NCBI GenBank assembly: GCA_008508345.1
Contig: QNGE01000967.1
Coordinates: 130,292 to 194,291 of the forward strand
DNA length: 64,000 nt
DNA from: Paragonimus westermani
Lineage: Eukaryota; Platyhelminthes; Trematoda; Plagiorchiida; Troglotrematidae
Reading direction: 5' to 3'
In this document: piece by piece, positions 12,869-24,079 of the stretch
How the letters are laid out: each line of letters starts with the position of its first letter
Numbering within the stretch: the first letter of the stretch is position 1
Notes under the pieces: generated by a model
Databases searched by the model: none
Told to the model about the DNA's origin: nothing
Seen by the model: only the letters and a program-made list of their open reading frames with translations
Translations under genes and position numbers: made by a program

Positions 12869-13734
12869 GTTGAGTTAATACGCCATCCCGATCCCGGAAT
12901 TTTTCGTACGCACAGTCACTTTTGACTAGTACCGTAGTTGTGGGGACTTAAACAGAAGGTAATCTCGAAGATGATTCAATCTTTCTTCGATTGGGAGTGG
13001 TTAGCGCGTTTAAACGCAAAAGGAAGTTTATCTTGAATGAATCCTGTTAAAATTTGAAAATCACTGAGCTAGAAAAAAACATCACTGTAAAATTGGATCT
13101 GGCTCACCCGGGGTTTCAGACAGTTCTGAGTATTTATCTTGCTACTTTAGAACCTATCTAACCAACTGTACATGACAGCTACAAAAACATTAGATGCTTG
13201 TTTCAGAAAGCGCCATCTCAGGTGAAAACTAGGTCACTGAATTAATAACCAAAAAAGAGAATGTATGACGCTGATATCTAGTTTATTCCATTCAGCACCG
13301 TAGGGAAATGCTCAACAAGGAGTGATGCTGTTGTCTTTCTTTGGTCATAGAAGCCAGTCTACAGCGAACGTGCCGTTCATGAAGCTTACACTGATCTGTT
13401 TAACCATTCAGCAGAAATAACGGTTTGTGCGATCTATTCAAAAGTGAACGGAATGAAACAAAATCAAACTAATGTACATTTTGGAGTAATCACCTTGACT
13501 CTGAGTACACCGTTTTCCGTGCGCGCTGGATTTTATCGTTTGTTCGCAAACCTGAAGCGATGAGAAAAAATGAAACACCTGTTAAACACCAATTACGACG
13601 AAACCAAAAAGATCACGACAGTATGGCAATCCCAACAAACACCAGCAGAAATGTCAATAATTATGCCAGCCTTTAAGGAGGAGTTTTCTTCCGAAACTTC
13701 ACTACAGATAAAGTGCAGCTGGATTTCTGCTGAT
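12869..13734. other. Unassigned non-coding DNA
   Basis: Nothing was recognised in this stretch. Confidence 0.4.
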
Positions 13735-13852
13735 GCAGTACAGCTCGGTTGTTTGTTTGCAAGGTGTAGGCACCTTGATGCTGAATGTTTGAATATGGAC
13801 GTAGTCATTTTCAGTAGTTAGGTCCCTTCCCGTCCCCTTCTTCTTTCTTTCT

Positions 13853-13890
<38 letters not shown>

Positions 13891-13980
13891 TTACTGTTTT
13901 TTCATGGCTGTGTGGCAGTTAAGCATTAGTGTGAACCACTGATGTATTGCCGTCTATGATGATGATGACTCCAAAGATGA
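13735..13980 (+). mobile_element. RTE-like LINE, 3'-terminal fragment with (TA)n and GAT tail
   Basis: The sequence from cagctcggttgtttgtttgc onward matches 15,784-15,990 and the - strand at about 60,120-59,925. It contains the shared block 'caaggtgtaggcaccttgatg' split by small changes, a pyrimidine-rich tract, then a pure TA run (13,855-13,886), and ends in gatgatgatga. The same block follows LINE coding sequence in the other copies, so this is a severely 5'-truncated insertion of that family. The (TA)n expansion is specific to this copy. Confidence 0.75.
13855..13886. repeat. (TA)n microsatellite
   Basis: Sixteen uninterrupted TA units inside the 3' region of a LINE copy. The related copy at 15,784 has only a short tatata at the same place. 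Confidence 0.95.
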
Positions 13981-15309
13981 CTCAGACTGCCGTAAACTGC
14001 AGCACCATCGTACGAAGAATCAGTGTAATGACCTGTCCAAGAAGTGAAAAGTTTTTTGTCAGGAAACAGCCGGGCACTATTTTGCATGATTCTTGGTTGT
14101 ACTAGCCATGTTTCATGTAGAAGATTACAGCGGTGCACGCGGTTGAGACTTATCAACAGTTATTCTCACGTTCATGAAGGATGTCGGAACATCATGTGGC
14201 AAACACAGAGGTAGTAGCCTTGTCCCCATCGCATCCAGAATACTCAGAGTCCTCTTAATATGGTGACCTCCAAAACATTGAGAACCAAGTAAAAAACATG
14301 CAGGTTTCCTACCTGGTTACGAATGTGCTGATCATTTCATAATCTTACGACAGAAACTGAGACGTTGACACTCCCTTTTCCAAAAGACTGTGATTAAGTA
14401 GAATGCACGGCATGTTTACTGGGACTGTCTCCATCTCATAATTGTCCCAGTGATGTACAACACATTGTTGGAGATGTTGTATGGCCACTCTGTGTGTACA
14501 GCAAATAATTACGAACTGCTACTTCCGGCATTCCCTTTCTCAGATAGCGTTTGACAAGGGTATCTGATCATCTCTTTCTTCCTTAATTATGTGTTGGGTG
14601 ATATTCTGGAAAGAGTACTCGGGGGTTCTGTGGACCTCGGATTGGAGCTTCTGCCAGGTAGTAAAGCTGAGTGATAGTGAGTGCGCAGAGGACATTACTT
14701 TACTCAGTTCTTCATAAGAGAACATGCAGACTATGTTGAACCGAGTGATTGATGTGTGTTATGTACTTTGCACCTTCGGATTGTAGTGTTTAAAAGTTTA
14801 GACTGAAACATATCCCATATTTTCTGTTGCAGACAGTCCAGTAGCTTTACTCATTTAGACTGCCACCTCACCGGTAGGTGATGTATTCAAGAGGATGGTG
14901 GAAGCGCGTGATGCATGTGATAATTCTCACCATTAGTGGCATTTCGGGTACGTCCGATCGTTGGCTGAAGCTAAAGTTTGCAATGCGTATGTGCGAACAG
15001 TTTTGTCTCCGTCAATCAGCCCGAATCGAATGTACTAACTGCGTGAGCAACGCCACAGCCAGGTGATGCGTACTTTGCAAACACAAATCCGCTACCGATA
15101 ATAATAACAATAATAATGAGAATAGTAATAAGAACGTGCAGTGGGTCACAAAATCCGCAAACTGACGAAGCGTCTACCGCACCGTGCTCAGTTTGGCTGC
15201 TGATGGTTAGAAGAAACCTCCAAGCGGTCAAGGGATGACGTGGTTACAAGATACGAAATACCTGAACACACCTCTGGCTAAAGCTCTATTAGATGCCACC
15301 TATTCGATT
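13981..15309. other. Unassigned non-coding DNA
   Basis: No feature was recognised. A small ATA/AAT-rich simple repeat lies at about 15,095-15,130. Confidence 0.4.
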
Positions 15310-15990
15310 GGACAGTTCAGTACTATCCATCCTGTAAGTAACGAAGAGGTTAGAAACCGGGTGTTTGGTAGTGATTGCCAAGCGAGTTCTTTTGTTCAAT
15401 CCTTACGTATTCACAGGCTTAGATGGTTAGGTCATGTATTAAGGATGCCAGCTAGTCGTCTTCCACACCGAGCACTGTTCGTTGACACTGCGACCGACTG
15501 GTGTAAGGTGCGAGGTGGACAGATAATGACCTGGCGTAGGGAAATCAAGTAGTTCACCAAGAGGTTGGCCACTGTGGATCGAGCTCGTCTCCCGGGCTGG
15601 GGCCCTCGCGATTCACAGAGTCGGTGGCTGGAGACTCTAGGTGAGATGGCGGCTAATCGAGCTCAGTGGCGTGAGTGTTGTCGTTGTTTGGCCGAGTCGT
15701 CTGTGAAGTGGGTGCATTTAATGACGCGGGGCAGTGAAAGCCGTAAGGAAGCTGTCTCGCTGATGACGCCTTACTCTCACTTGCAGCTCAGTTGTTTGTT
15801 TGCAAGGTGTAGGCACCTTGATGCTGAATGTTTGAACGTGGACGTAGTCATTTTCAGCAGTTAGGTCCCTTCCCGCCCTCTTTTATTTTCTTCTCTCTTC
15901 CTATATAGGGTTTATTTTTCTTCATGGTTGTGTGACAGTCAAGTATGTGTGAACCACTAATGTATTGCTGTATATGATGATGATGATCCA
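15310..15990 (+). mobile_element. RTE-like LINE, C-terminal coding and 3' end
   Basis: The translation from about 15,310 gives VSNEEVRNRVFG, then IHRLRWLGHVLRMPASRLP, then RLPGWGPRDSQSRWLETL. These are the post-RT motifs found at the C-terminus of RTE-like LINE polyproteins in flatworms. Two frames are needed (15,235-15,552, then 15,565-15,864), so it is disrupted near 15,552. The 3' untranslated block and a gatgatgatga tail end the copy at about 15,990. Sequence before about 15,310 no longer matches the family, so the insertion is 5'-truncated. Copies of the same 3' end lie at 13,735 (+) and 60,120 (-). Confidence 0.8.
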
Positions 15991-18900
15991 TCCTGTTGAT
16001 ATGAGACACTTCCGGTCATGTGTGATTTTGTACTCGGTAGCAAGCCTGTCTTCGTAAAGTTGTCGACTTTTCCTTTTTATGAATCCACAATGGTTTCTGT
16101 TTTTTCTTCCTCCCTCCTTTATTCAAACGCCTATACTTAATAACCACACTGCTAATTCGTGACTCATTGTCAGGATCAACGGCAGCCTAAGCTATTGTAT
16201 CCACGGGTGCGACTCGAAGCTGAAAATCCTGATCAAGACAATGAGAGAAGCTTTAATCTATAGTCTATATAGTCTACACAGTAATCCGCCCAACAAGAAT
16301 TGTCACCTGGATGGGGCAAGAGATTCTTCGAGAGTAGTGTCTCTTGTCTTGAATCGTATAATTTCAATGTCAGGAAATCCAACTAATCTAAGTAACACAA
16401 AAACCTTAGAAATAAACGAGTTGTTGAAAACTGGAACCTCGTCGAGATTTTCATCAATAGTACAGACTCTTACAGGAAGTATAGTGTTGAGTGACCCCAG
16501 CTAACAACTGGCTTCGACGATTGCTCAGTTGCCATAAAAAGGTGTGATGACACGCCGTAGGACATAATCTCAAATTGGCATGACATTTAAGCTAGAAGGC
16601 GACCGAAGTTACACCACCCAGTATTTACTGTCATACAACAGCATCGTTAAAATCAGGCCTAGATACTAATCGGCTGTTCAGACCTAGGCAAGTCTCGAAG
16701 GTTTGACCACTTATTCAAGGCTTGCAATTAGGCTAAGAAGAATAAGAGGAAAATTCTACTTCACAAAACGTACTTCAGTTAGTCGCAGTTTCAGTAAGCC
16801 CCCACGTATTGGGTAAACCTGACCTATTCCTTCTTAGGTTACACTAAAAAGACATTTATCGTCACCACGTAGCTTGAGTTAATAAGCCCAGACTTAATAA
16901 CGAAATCTCTTAGAACTTTTGTACACCCACGTCTAAAGGACATCATACGCCTCAAGGCATATTCGATAACGGTTAGTTTAGGATGGTTCAAAGAACAAAA
17001 TCGGTGGGGATTTTGTTATATACTGGTTGGGTGACGTTTAGATATGACTTGTCCAGAGAGACGTGAAAATGCCTCTGGATCTAATTTGTGTACTTCAGTT
17101 ACCCACACAGAGGTCAGAGCATGAACAAGCTGGGTTCGGTACAACTGGACTGTCATACTTTTACTTCACGGGAGAAAACCTACAAAACGTTTCTTGAACA
17201 GTTCTGGGAAGCCACTCTCCAAACTTACCTTATATGATGTTTTTTGCCTTGTAAACGCTTTTTAAGGGAGTGTTTCAGTCTTAATTGGAGTGCTGGGTTA
17301 GCAACATTTCTGGAATGTTTGTGCATAAACATTTACAAACCTATGTGAACTAGGTCGCATATATCGAATTATTATCAAGAGAGTTTAATCATTACTATAT
17401 GTAATTTCAAGTATAAATGTTGGGGTTATGTCGTATGAGCTAGGTTTAAACTAAATGACAATCCCTTGCACTTTAACTTTGTAACTTGGTTTCTAAGCCC
17501 GAAGTACAAATGCAAAAGCAACACAGCTCAGAACAGTGCCCTATCTGTCAGTTAATCCACACCATGTGCATTGATTCTCTGAGAGTGCACTTGGATAACC
17601 TTTGATCAGTCAACAGGTAACTGAGGAGCTAATAATGTGCAACCTAAAAGTAATTTGTATACGGTTAATCAGCATCATCAACGTAATCAGGAAACGAAAT
17701 ATCTTGTCATATTGGATTGTCGAATACCGTTAGAAGAAATATCGAAGTGAACAGGTGATGACGTAATCACAAGCTATAGGAGAAACCTTGACTACTGTTG
17801 AGTTACAGTAGGAGGCGCTGCCTACTTAAATTGGGGTAGCATAGACCGCTGACATCAGACATGACACTGCAAACATGAGACAGTCGGCTCATTTTCACAC
17901 AGCTTTCCATTCATTTTTATTCTTCACCTCAGTTATCAGTGAGGAACAGCAACTGTTTCATTGGTACAATGCTTCAGGGTATCGCTCGATGTTTGCATTG
18001 TATTCATGAACAAAGAAAAGATCATATAACAGAGCAAACTACAAACACACACTTAAAAACCAATTCTCTATTTAAACAATGTTTGGTTTCTTCTTCGTTT
18101 TTTTGTTACCAGAAGCTCCGAGAGATTAATAAACTGATTGAACAGCAATGTCAATGGGATATACTCTAAATGAACACAAAAGTACAAACGCGTCCTATTA
18201 TTAGCCCCACACACGCTACTTTGGTGGTGTGCCCTCCAACGCTAGTTTGCGTTCAAACGAATACGGAACAAAACACAAAAACAAGAAAAGTCACCAGCTG
18301 ACCGGTTGCCCATAGTGATCGTTTTGGCGCTGACCCAAGATGGCAGTCGCAAGATACACGCGTACATTTAAACACCATTTTACTTAGTCTTGGTTACCAC
18401 TAACAAGTAGCGCGCAGCTGATCCGGCAGAATGGTACATATTGAAGGTTACTGAGATGTACTGTAATGAGGACGATGTTCGATAAACCGGGTCATGAAAA
18501 CATCTGTACTGTTTGCAACATTAGTGGCGATTAACCATGGAAACCGGATGTTACTAGATGAATTCATTGTCGGCACAACTGAAGTTGCTTAAAAGCAAGA
18601 AAGATGTCAGTTTATGGAGGGCAGCAAATCAACCGGGCAAGCAAGTCTTGATGTGGAAATATCCGTTTTCCATTGGTGAACAGAAAATCTTGCTGACAGG
18701 CATTTACTCCACCATACTAATGATAATCATCATAAGTGTATTCTCTCACATTTAATCATTCTGAATCACTAATCAGTTATGAGGAACTGCCTATGATCAA
18801 ACTCCATTAGCACGTAATACACAAACCATGCAGAACTCATGTAAACCAAATTATCTGAACAAATAACAGAGGACAGGGCCAAGCAGAGCAGTTTTACGAT

Positions 18901-21900
18901 ATATGCATCTTCCGAAGGAACGGAAGTAATGTACAATCCATCTCAAAAAAAGTGTCTGAAAGTAAACAGGGTATTCAAATCGGTTCAGTTGCAACGTTGA
19001 GGAGCAACGACTTAATCATGTCCACAGCGTGAATCTGTTGGTGGAGCAGTTACATTCATTCGGTAAGTTATAAAAATGTAGAAACTGAGACTCACGCATT
19101 CGGGCAACTTCGCCAGGACAAATAATTCATGGAGTGAAATGCAAATTTCACCATAGATGGACAATGATAACATAAACAGAATGTTGCAAATTGTTGAACA
19201 CCGTAAGCTCAACAAAATATAAGCTGAGTAGGTTATGATTTCAGCGTTTCATCAGTTTCACCTAAATTACTACGAGCTCTGACTGAGGAATCTGAGTAAC
19301 TGTTACAAGAATAGGTCATGCGGTTATTGTCTGGCTTCCTCCATCGTAACGAGTGCATAAACTGGCGTAGGGGAGTAGCCCAGTTTGTCACTTATATCCA
19401 AATAAAATCGGTTCATTTGGAATGAATTAATGCACACCATTGACTAATCGTAAGAGAGTTAAGTATAGGCTGCAATACAACACGGCACCGCTATGCTGAA
19501 CGTCGTTATAACGCAGAGTTATAACTGAAAAAGTGTCTGGCTCCGAAATGTCTTCATCGAAAGGAGAAAAGCATGCGTTCATTGTAACAAAAAATCTCAC
19601 TATAAGTGACAAACTAACCATCCACAACAACATTTGCGTTCGCTATAATTCAGTGAACAGAGTGAACCACAGCTCAAACAACATTCCATCAGTAAGCGTA
19701 TCGCCAAATACAGTTGCACAACTCGTACACATGACTATGCATCCTATCAGGCACGTTAAAGTGAGTTCAACCTGTGCACAACTAAATTGCTATGTACGAC
19801 TGTACAGAGCACACTGCATTATCGGGACCAAGCGGACAAGGGATCAGAAAGAAAAGCTTCTGTGTCTGCCTTGCAGGTTAGGTACAAACATACTGCCTGC
19901 TTCGCCTGATCAGCTTGATGTGGCAAAATTGAAATAAGCGACTTACGTAAACAGCCCCAGATAGCTGAACTGAGTGACAACTAGATGCGAACACTGTCCA
20001 GAGGAAGTGTTCAGTCACATTCAGTTAAGTGAACGACGTTACAATAACATGGACACATGAACTGGATACCAAGGGGAATAGTTTAACAAGGTTTCCCAAA
20101 TGGATTGAGCAGAATGATAGCAAAAAACCTCAGAACACCATCCTTGATTGTGTTCAACATTTCAAACTACACTGAGAGGATGAGTTGTTTAAGTTACCAA
20201 CTGTTGTAGATATGCTAGCTTTCATGAAACATATAACTTGTAACCGTCAGTCCAAGAAAGTAAGGGAGCGAAGCAATGCGAACCACGACCGACATTCTCG
20301 CTTAAGACATTTACGAAGTTATCAGCTTGGATGGCAGCAATGCAGAGATCAAATCGAACTAAGTTGTGGAGGAAACTATGACGGATAGGGACATGGTTAT
20401 ACAGCTTAGTTCTAATACCGACACAGATGGGTGTGGAACTAATAATGAAGAATTACCATTTCTCCCTGTGGCCGGGTCTAGCAAACTGGATTGCACAACC
20501 GTGATGCACCATTTCGGTAAGCAAAATGGTATCGATTCTGTTTCAAACCCTGACGAAGCAGTTGCACACAACACGACGGGCAGATCTCACCGAAGGTTGG
20601 TCTGCATGTATGCTTGGTAAACCTGACTGCAGCAAAACACATGGTGTGCAGGTTTTCTGTTGAGCCACACAAAAAAGAAATCGTAATGAGTGTCAGATCG
20701 AACTATCAGACCAGAAGCTATTTTACGGCAAATTCGGGAAGTGATTTGGGTACTTACTAAAGTTCGGGAGTTTCCACGATGAAATGACCATTAGAACAGA
20801 TTATTTTATGGTTTGCGGGTTTCGGTGCAAAGACACTCAACCGTAACAGATAGACGGTAGTCGCGTTTTTGCCAATGATAAAGTACGACTTAAGGGAGCA
20901 AGTTGGAACACGAGCATCAAGCAAGGGGTTTATGACAGCTGAGACAATTCACTCCCATTAAATATGGACATCACAGAGCTAACAAATACAGTCCTTAATA
21001 AATCCCAAGACAAGATCTCAAGATAATCCGATATTTTACAGCCAAATTTGGCACACTATCTTAGATTGTAAGGTGTTAATGTTAAACCAGCCCTGCTGTT
21101 CGTAGAAATTAGACAGCACCAATATGCTCTTAATGGGTTAATGAGGGAAATCACGACAAGAATCGTAACAAATCGTAGTATCACAACCATGGATACGCAC
21201 TATGCACTCTAAGACAAGAAGGTGTGTGACTCAAGTACTAAATGTATGGGTACTGGTCGAACTGGGAAGATTACACAAGTAGGGATCAATATGTTGTTTG
21301 CGTGAATCGGTAATCCAACAGAGGACGAGCGCGCACCATGGTCTTATGCGGAAGTAGGCAACGAAAACAGGTTATCTCTAACCCCACCATGCCACAAGAT
21401 GCAGCATATATCAAGTTCATAAGAGTAAACATTTAAACTACTGGGCGAACGTGATTGAGTGTGCGTGTGGTCGTCAAACTACCTCGACCAACAAGCACTT
21501 CTGAACTGTTCGTCTCCGCATGAAACAAGAGGACGACCTTCTTTCTGAGGTGAATAAGATAACCTAGGGTCCATTGCTTGGTGGCCAATACAGCGAACTG
21601 TCGTTCGGAATTGAAACCAACGCGCGATATCTTCACAAGAACGTGCAACAGGCACAAAGAGAATATCCTTGGCTGGATTATCGGAAAATGGAAAGGCCCA
21701 TTTTCCTTCATCATGAACACAGACAACACCGTATAAAGTGAGGGCTCACTTCTTACAAAACTTTGAATGGGAATTTGCGATCTCCAGTAAAAGATAAGTG
21801 CAAACCCCATGACCCTGATGCACAGAGCTGATAGTAGCATAATTTACGAAAGGATGGAATGTGACAAATGACGGGCGAACGACAATCCTTGAAGTTGACA

Positions 21901-23510
21901 TCTTAACCGGAGGGTGAGTGAAGTGAAACTGCGAGCGGTGAGTAAAATGAGATTGCTTATGCCAACACATCGGAGTTATTTCTGTCATTCGTGCTACGTA
22001 CGAACGTAACCTTCCAATAAAACAATGCTCCAATATATACACTACTACAGCTAGCCTGTGGTCCTAACCCAAGGCCTATCAAGAATACTTGGAGAGTATT
22101 TCGTCGACAACTAAGATTTTAGGGTCCGCAACTCCGTGATGAAGTAACAGCATAGCTAAAGATCAGAATGGAATGATCCAAGTCCAATCTATCTTGCGTA
22201 ATTTGTTAAGAACATGTCGAAGTGATGTACTGAAATCCCAGAACAAAACATGAGATACACGTCCGATCATCCTCCGTCAGTAGACTGTCTACAGATGTGG
22301 TCTTATAACCTTGTCCCTGTCATGCATTCAATTAGAAATGGACGTTATCACGTCAATTTTCACTGTTATGAGGTATAATGAAAGCAACCATTTGACCGAG
22401 AAACTAAAACAACGCAGAACACTGAAGCAAACTTATCCGTGAAATGATGGGCGGCTTTGTCGTGAGAGCAGCATTGCAACAGGGCGGCTTGGGATGGTGC
22501 GGACATCAGAGTTAATTACAGTCGAATGCAAAACAGTCCGAACAAGCAATCTCTAATTGTTTGAATCAGTACAGAAGAGCTTGATGTCGAATTTCTTTCA
22601 GCTTATGCGTAAGGAAACAGTGTCTCACCATGCACGCGTAATTGTCAAAATAACTTATGTTCAATAAGACCTGTTTAAATCGATGTGCCACTGACCGCGT
22701 TCGATAAACTAACAACTGCTAAGTGTAATGAATAAACACAATTGACATTTAAGAGTTCAAACTGAATAGCTACATTTATGTACTCAAATATCTTGCCGAA
22801 CTGTTATCTTGGTAATTTGCCGTCGACGTCCATTACCGTTTTATTCAGGCTAAACCACAGAGAAAATGCCCCACAGACCCTCTAACTGAAGCAACGCACC
22901 GAGTTTTTTGTACATACATTCATGCCCTTATGTAGGTGTGGGTAACGTGAAAGTTTGGGATAATCACAGTATGCACTGTTTTGGCTAAAATGGCCTCCTG
23001 ATGGTTGAGAACAGTGGTGTTGTTCGTAGCTCGGGTTGATGGTTTTGGTATTGATATGTTCGCCGAGCTTGGCATTTAGGTTGCAAACGTTTCATCACCA
23101 AGCGAGGTGACATCATCAGTGCGTAAGTGTTTCAGCGTATAGTTTTGAATGTGGCGTTTGGTGAAGTTGGATCGATGCCTGCTCTTACATAGCAGAGTGG
23201 GTTGACCTACTGGCCTGAATTCTGGTTGGTCGTCTTAGACTACCTGAACGGATGCGAAATCCTCGTTTCAGGTGGTAACAAAGGTAAGAGAGAACTCTCC
23301 GACCTGGAAGACGCAAAGCGTTTTCCAAACAACAGTTTATCCACTCAACTCAATTAACACGTTTTCCGCAGAGTAGCTAAACAAAACAATACTACCATGA
23401 CACTCCTTGTCAACCAGTTCAACGTGGGGAACAAAAACTGTACAGGGTAACCGGGTTCCCATGCAGTTAGCAGGAAAACGGAAACAAGTGGGACAGCATT
23501 TTCTCTATAG
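15991..23510. other. Unassigned DNA, probably upstream netrin intron(s)
   Basis: No exon, RNA gene or mobile element could be supported here. The longest open frame is 134 codons (19,533-19,937, +), polar and Ser/Thr-rich, with no family match. Because the netrin exons at 23.5 kb onward lack the LamN and LE domains, some upstream netrin exons must lie in this stretch or beyond the window. I could not identify any. Confidence 0.4.
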
Positions 23511-23587
23511 AAAACCTGAAAGTCGAGAAATATTAGAACCGAAAATGTTTTTAAAAGGAATTTATCGGGAATGCAAATGTAAAGATT
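23511..23587 (+). CDS. netrin: Netrin, tentative exon leading into the NTR module
   Basis: A 77-bp candidate exon starts after a good acceptor (ttttctctatag at 23,499-23,510) and ends before a weak donor (gtgtgg) at 23,588. It reads KPESREILEPKMFLKGIYR followed by ECKCKD. In netrins the stretch just before the NTR core is lysine-rich and ends with a C-x-K-D-type motif. Joined in phase to the next exon (one base carried over), it puts a CKD motif directly before the first strand of the NTR fold. The open frame extends beyond both proposed borders (23,407-23,613), so the borders rest on the splice signals and the phase match. It could be an ordinary intronic ORF; the Cys spacing is the main support. 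Confidence 0.45.
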
Positions 23588-23819
23588 GTGTGGGCCGGTC
23601 GCATTTATTCTAGTGGAGTCCGCTTGATTCGGAACCCAGAAGAAACCAGCTGGTAACCATCATTAGTCCAAAATAACCACACCAGTTCAGACAAGATGGT
23701 AACATTCTGAACCTGACGAGTAACCTTTACTGACACTGCTTAGCCCCATTACTAGCATGTTGCTCGAAATACCAAGCCTCCTAATGTACATGATACACGC
23801 ATTTTCTTTCCCCTATTAG
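23588..23819 (+). other. Proposed netrin intron (232 bp)
   Basis: Lies between the tentative exon and the NTR exon. The 3' end is strong: a pyrimidine-rich run (ttttctttcccctattag) ends at 23,819. The 5' end (gtgtgg) is weak. Confidence 0.45.
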
Positions 23820-24079
23820 TGTTTCTGGGCGCAATTGAGACACACAAATTGGATAAGGACAAGATCCGTTTCGAGGTTCGCATTCAAGAGACATGGCGAG
23901 TGGACGGAGTGGCCGGTCGTTTATTGCCAAAAAAAGCCTCGGCCAACTTGCCACCATTTCCGATTTGGGCTAAAACACAGGAATCTGTACTGACCAACAA
24001 CCGTGGCCAAAAAATTCGCTGCTTATGTCCTGACTTCAAACCGGGAGAAGTCTATCTATTTCTGACACAGTCTTATCAG
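23820..24079 (+). CDS. netrin: Netrin, exon encoding most of the NTR (C345C) domain
   Basis: Netrins are secreted axon-guidance ligands (UNC-6 in worms) made of LamN, three LE repeats and a C-terminal NTR module. This 260-bp exon encodes the NTR core. It opens with FLGAIETHKLDKDKIRFEV, an alternating hydrophobic strand, and near its end has RCLCPDFKPGEVYLFL. That equals the conserved netrin 'C-x-C-P-x-x-x-P-x-x-x-Y-L' signature. The acceptor follows ttctttcccctattag and the donor is CAG|gttagt; the exon ends in phase 0. The next phase-0 exon at 26,122 supplies the remaining netrin motifs, which is strong support. Other NTR proteins (SFRP, complement C3-C5, PCOLCE) are less likely because the following exon ends in the netrin-specific W-R-x-x-W basic tail. 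No stop or frameshift is seen. Confidence 0.85.

Noticed and set aside
19533..19937. 134-codon ORF
   Set aside because: No recognisable domain and no splice signals at its ends. Its length is not improbable across 64 kb in six frames.
20366..20620. In-frame HNTTG motif (20,567-20,581) reminiscent of an LE (laminin-type EGF) repeat, in the right orientation for an upstream netrin exon
   Set aside because: The cysteines that must flank this motif are absent in the frame, and the rest of the 84-codon ORF shows no LE spacing. Probably chance.
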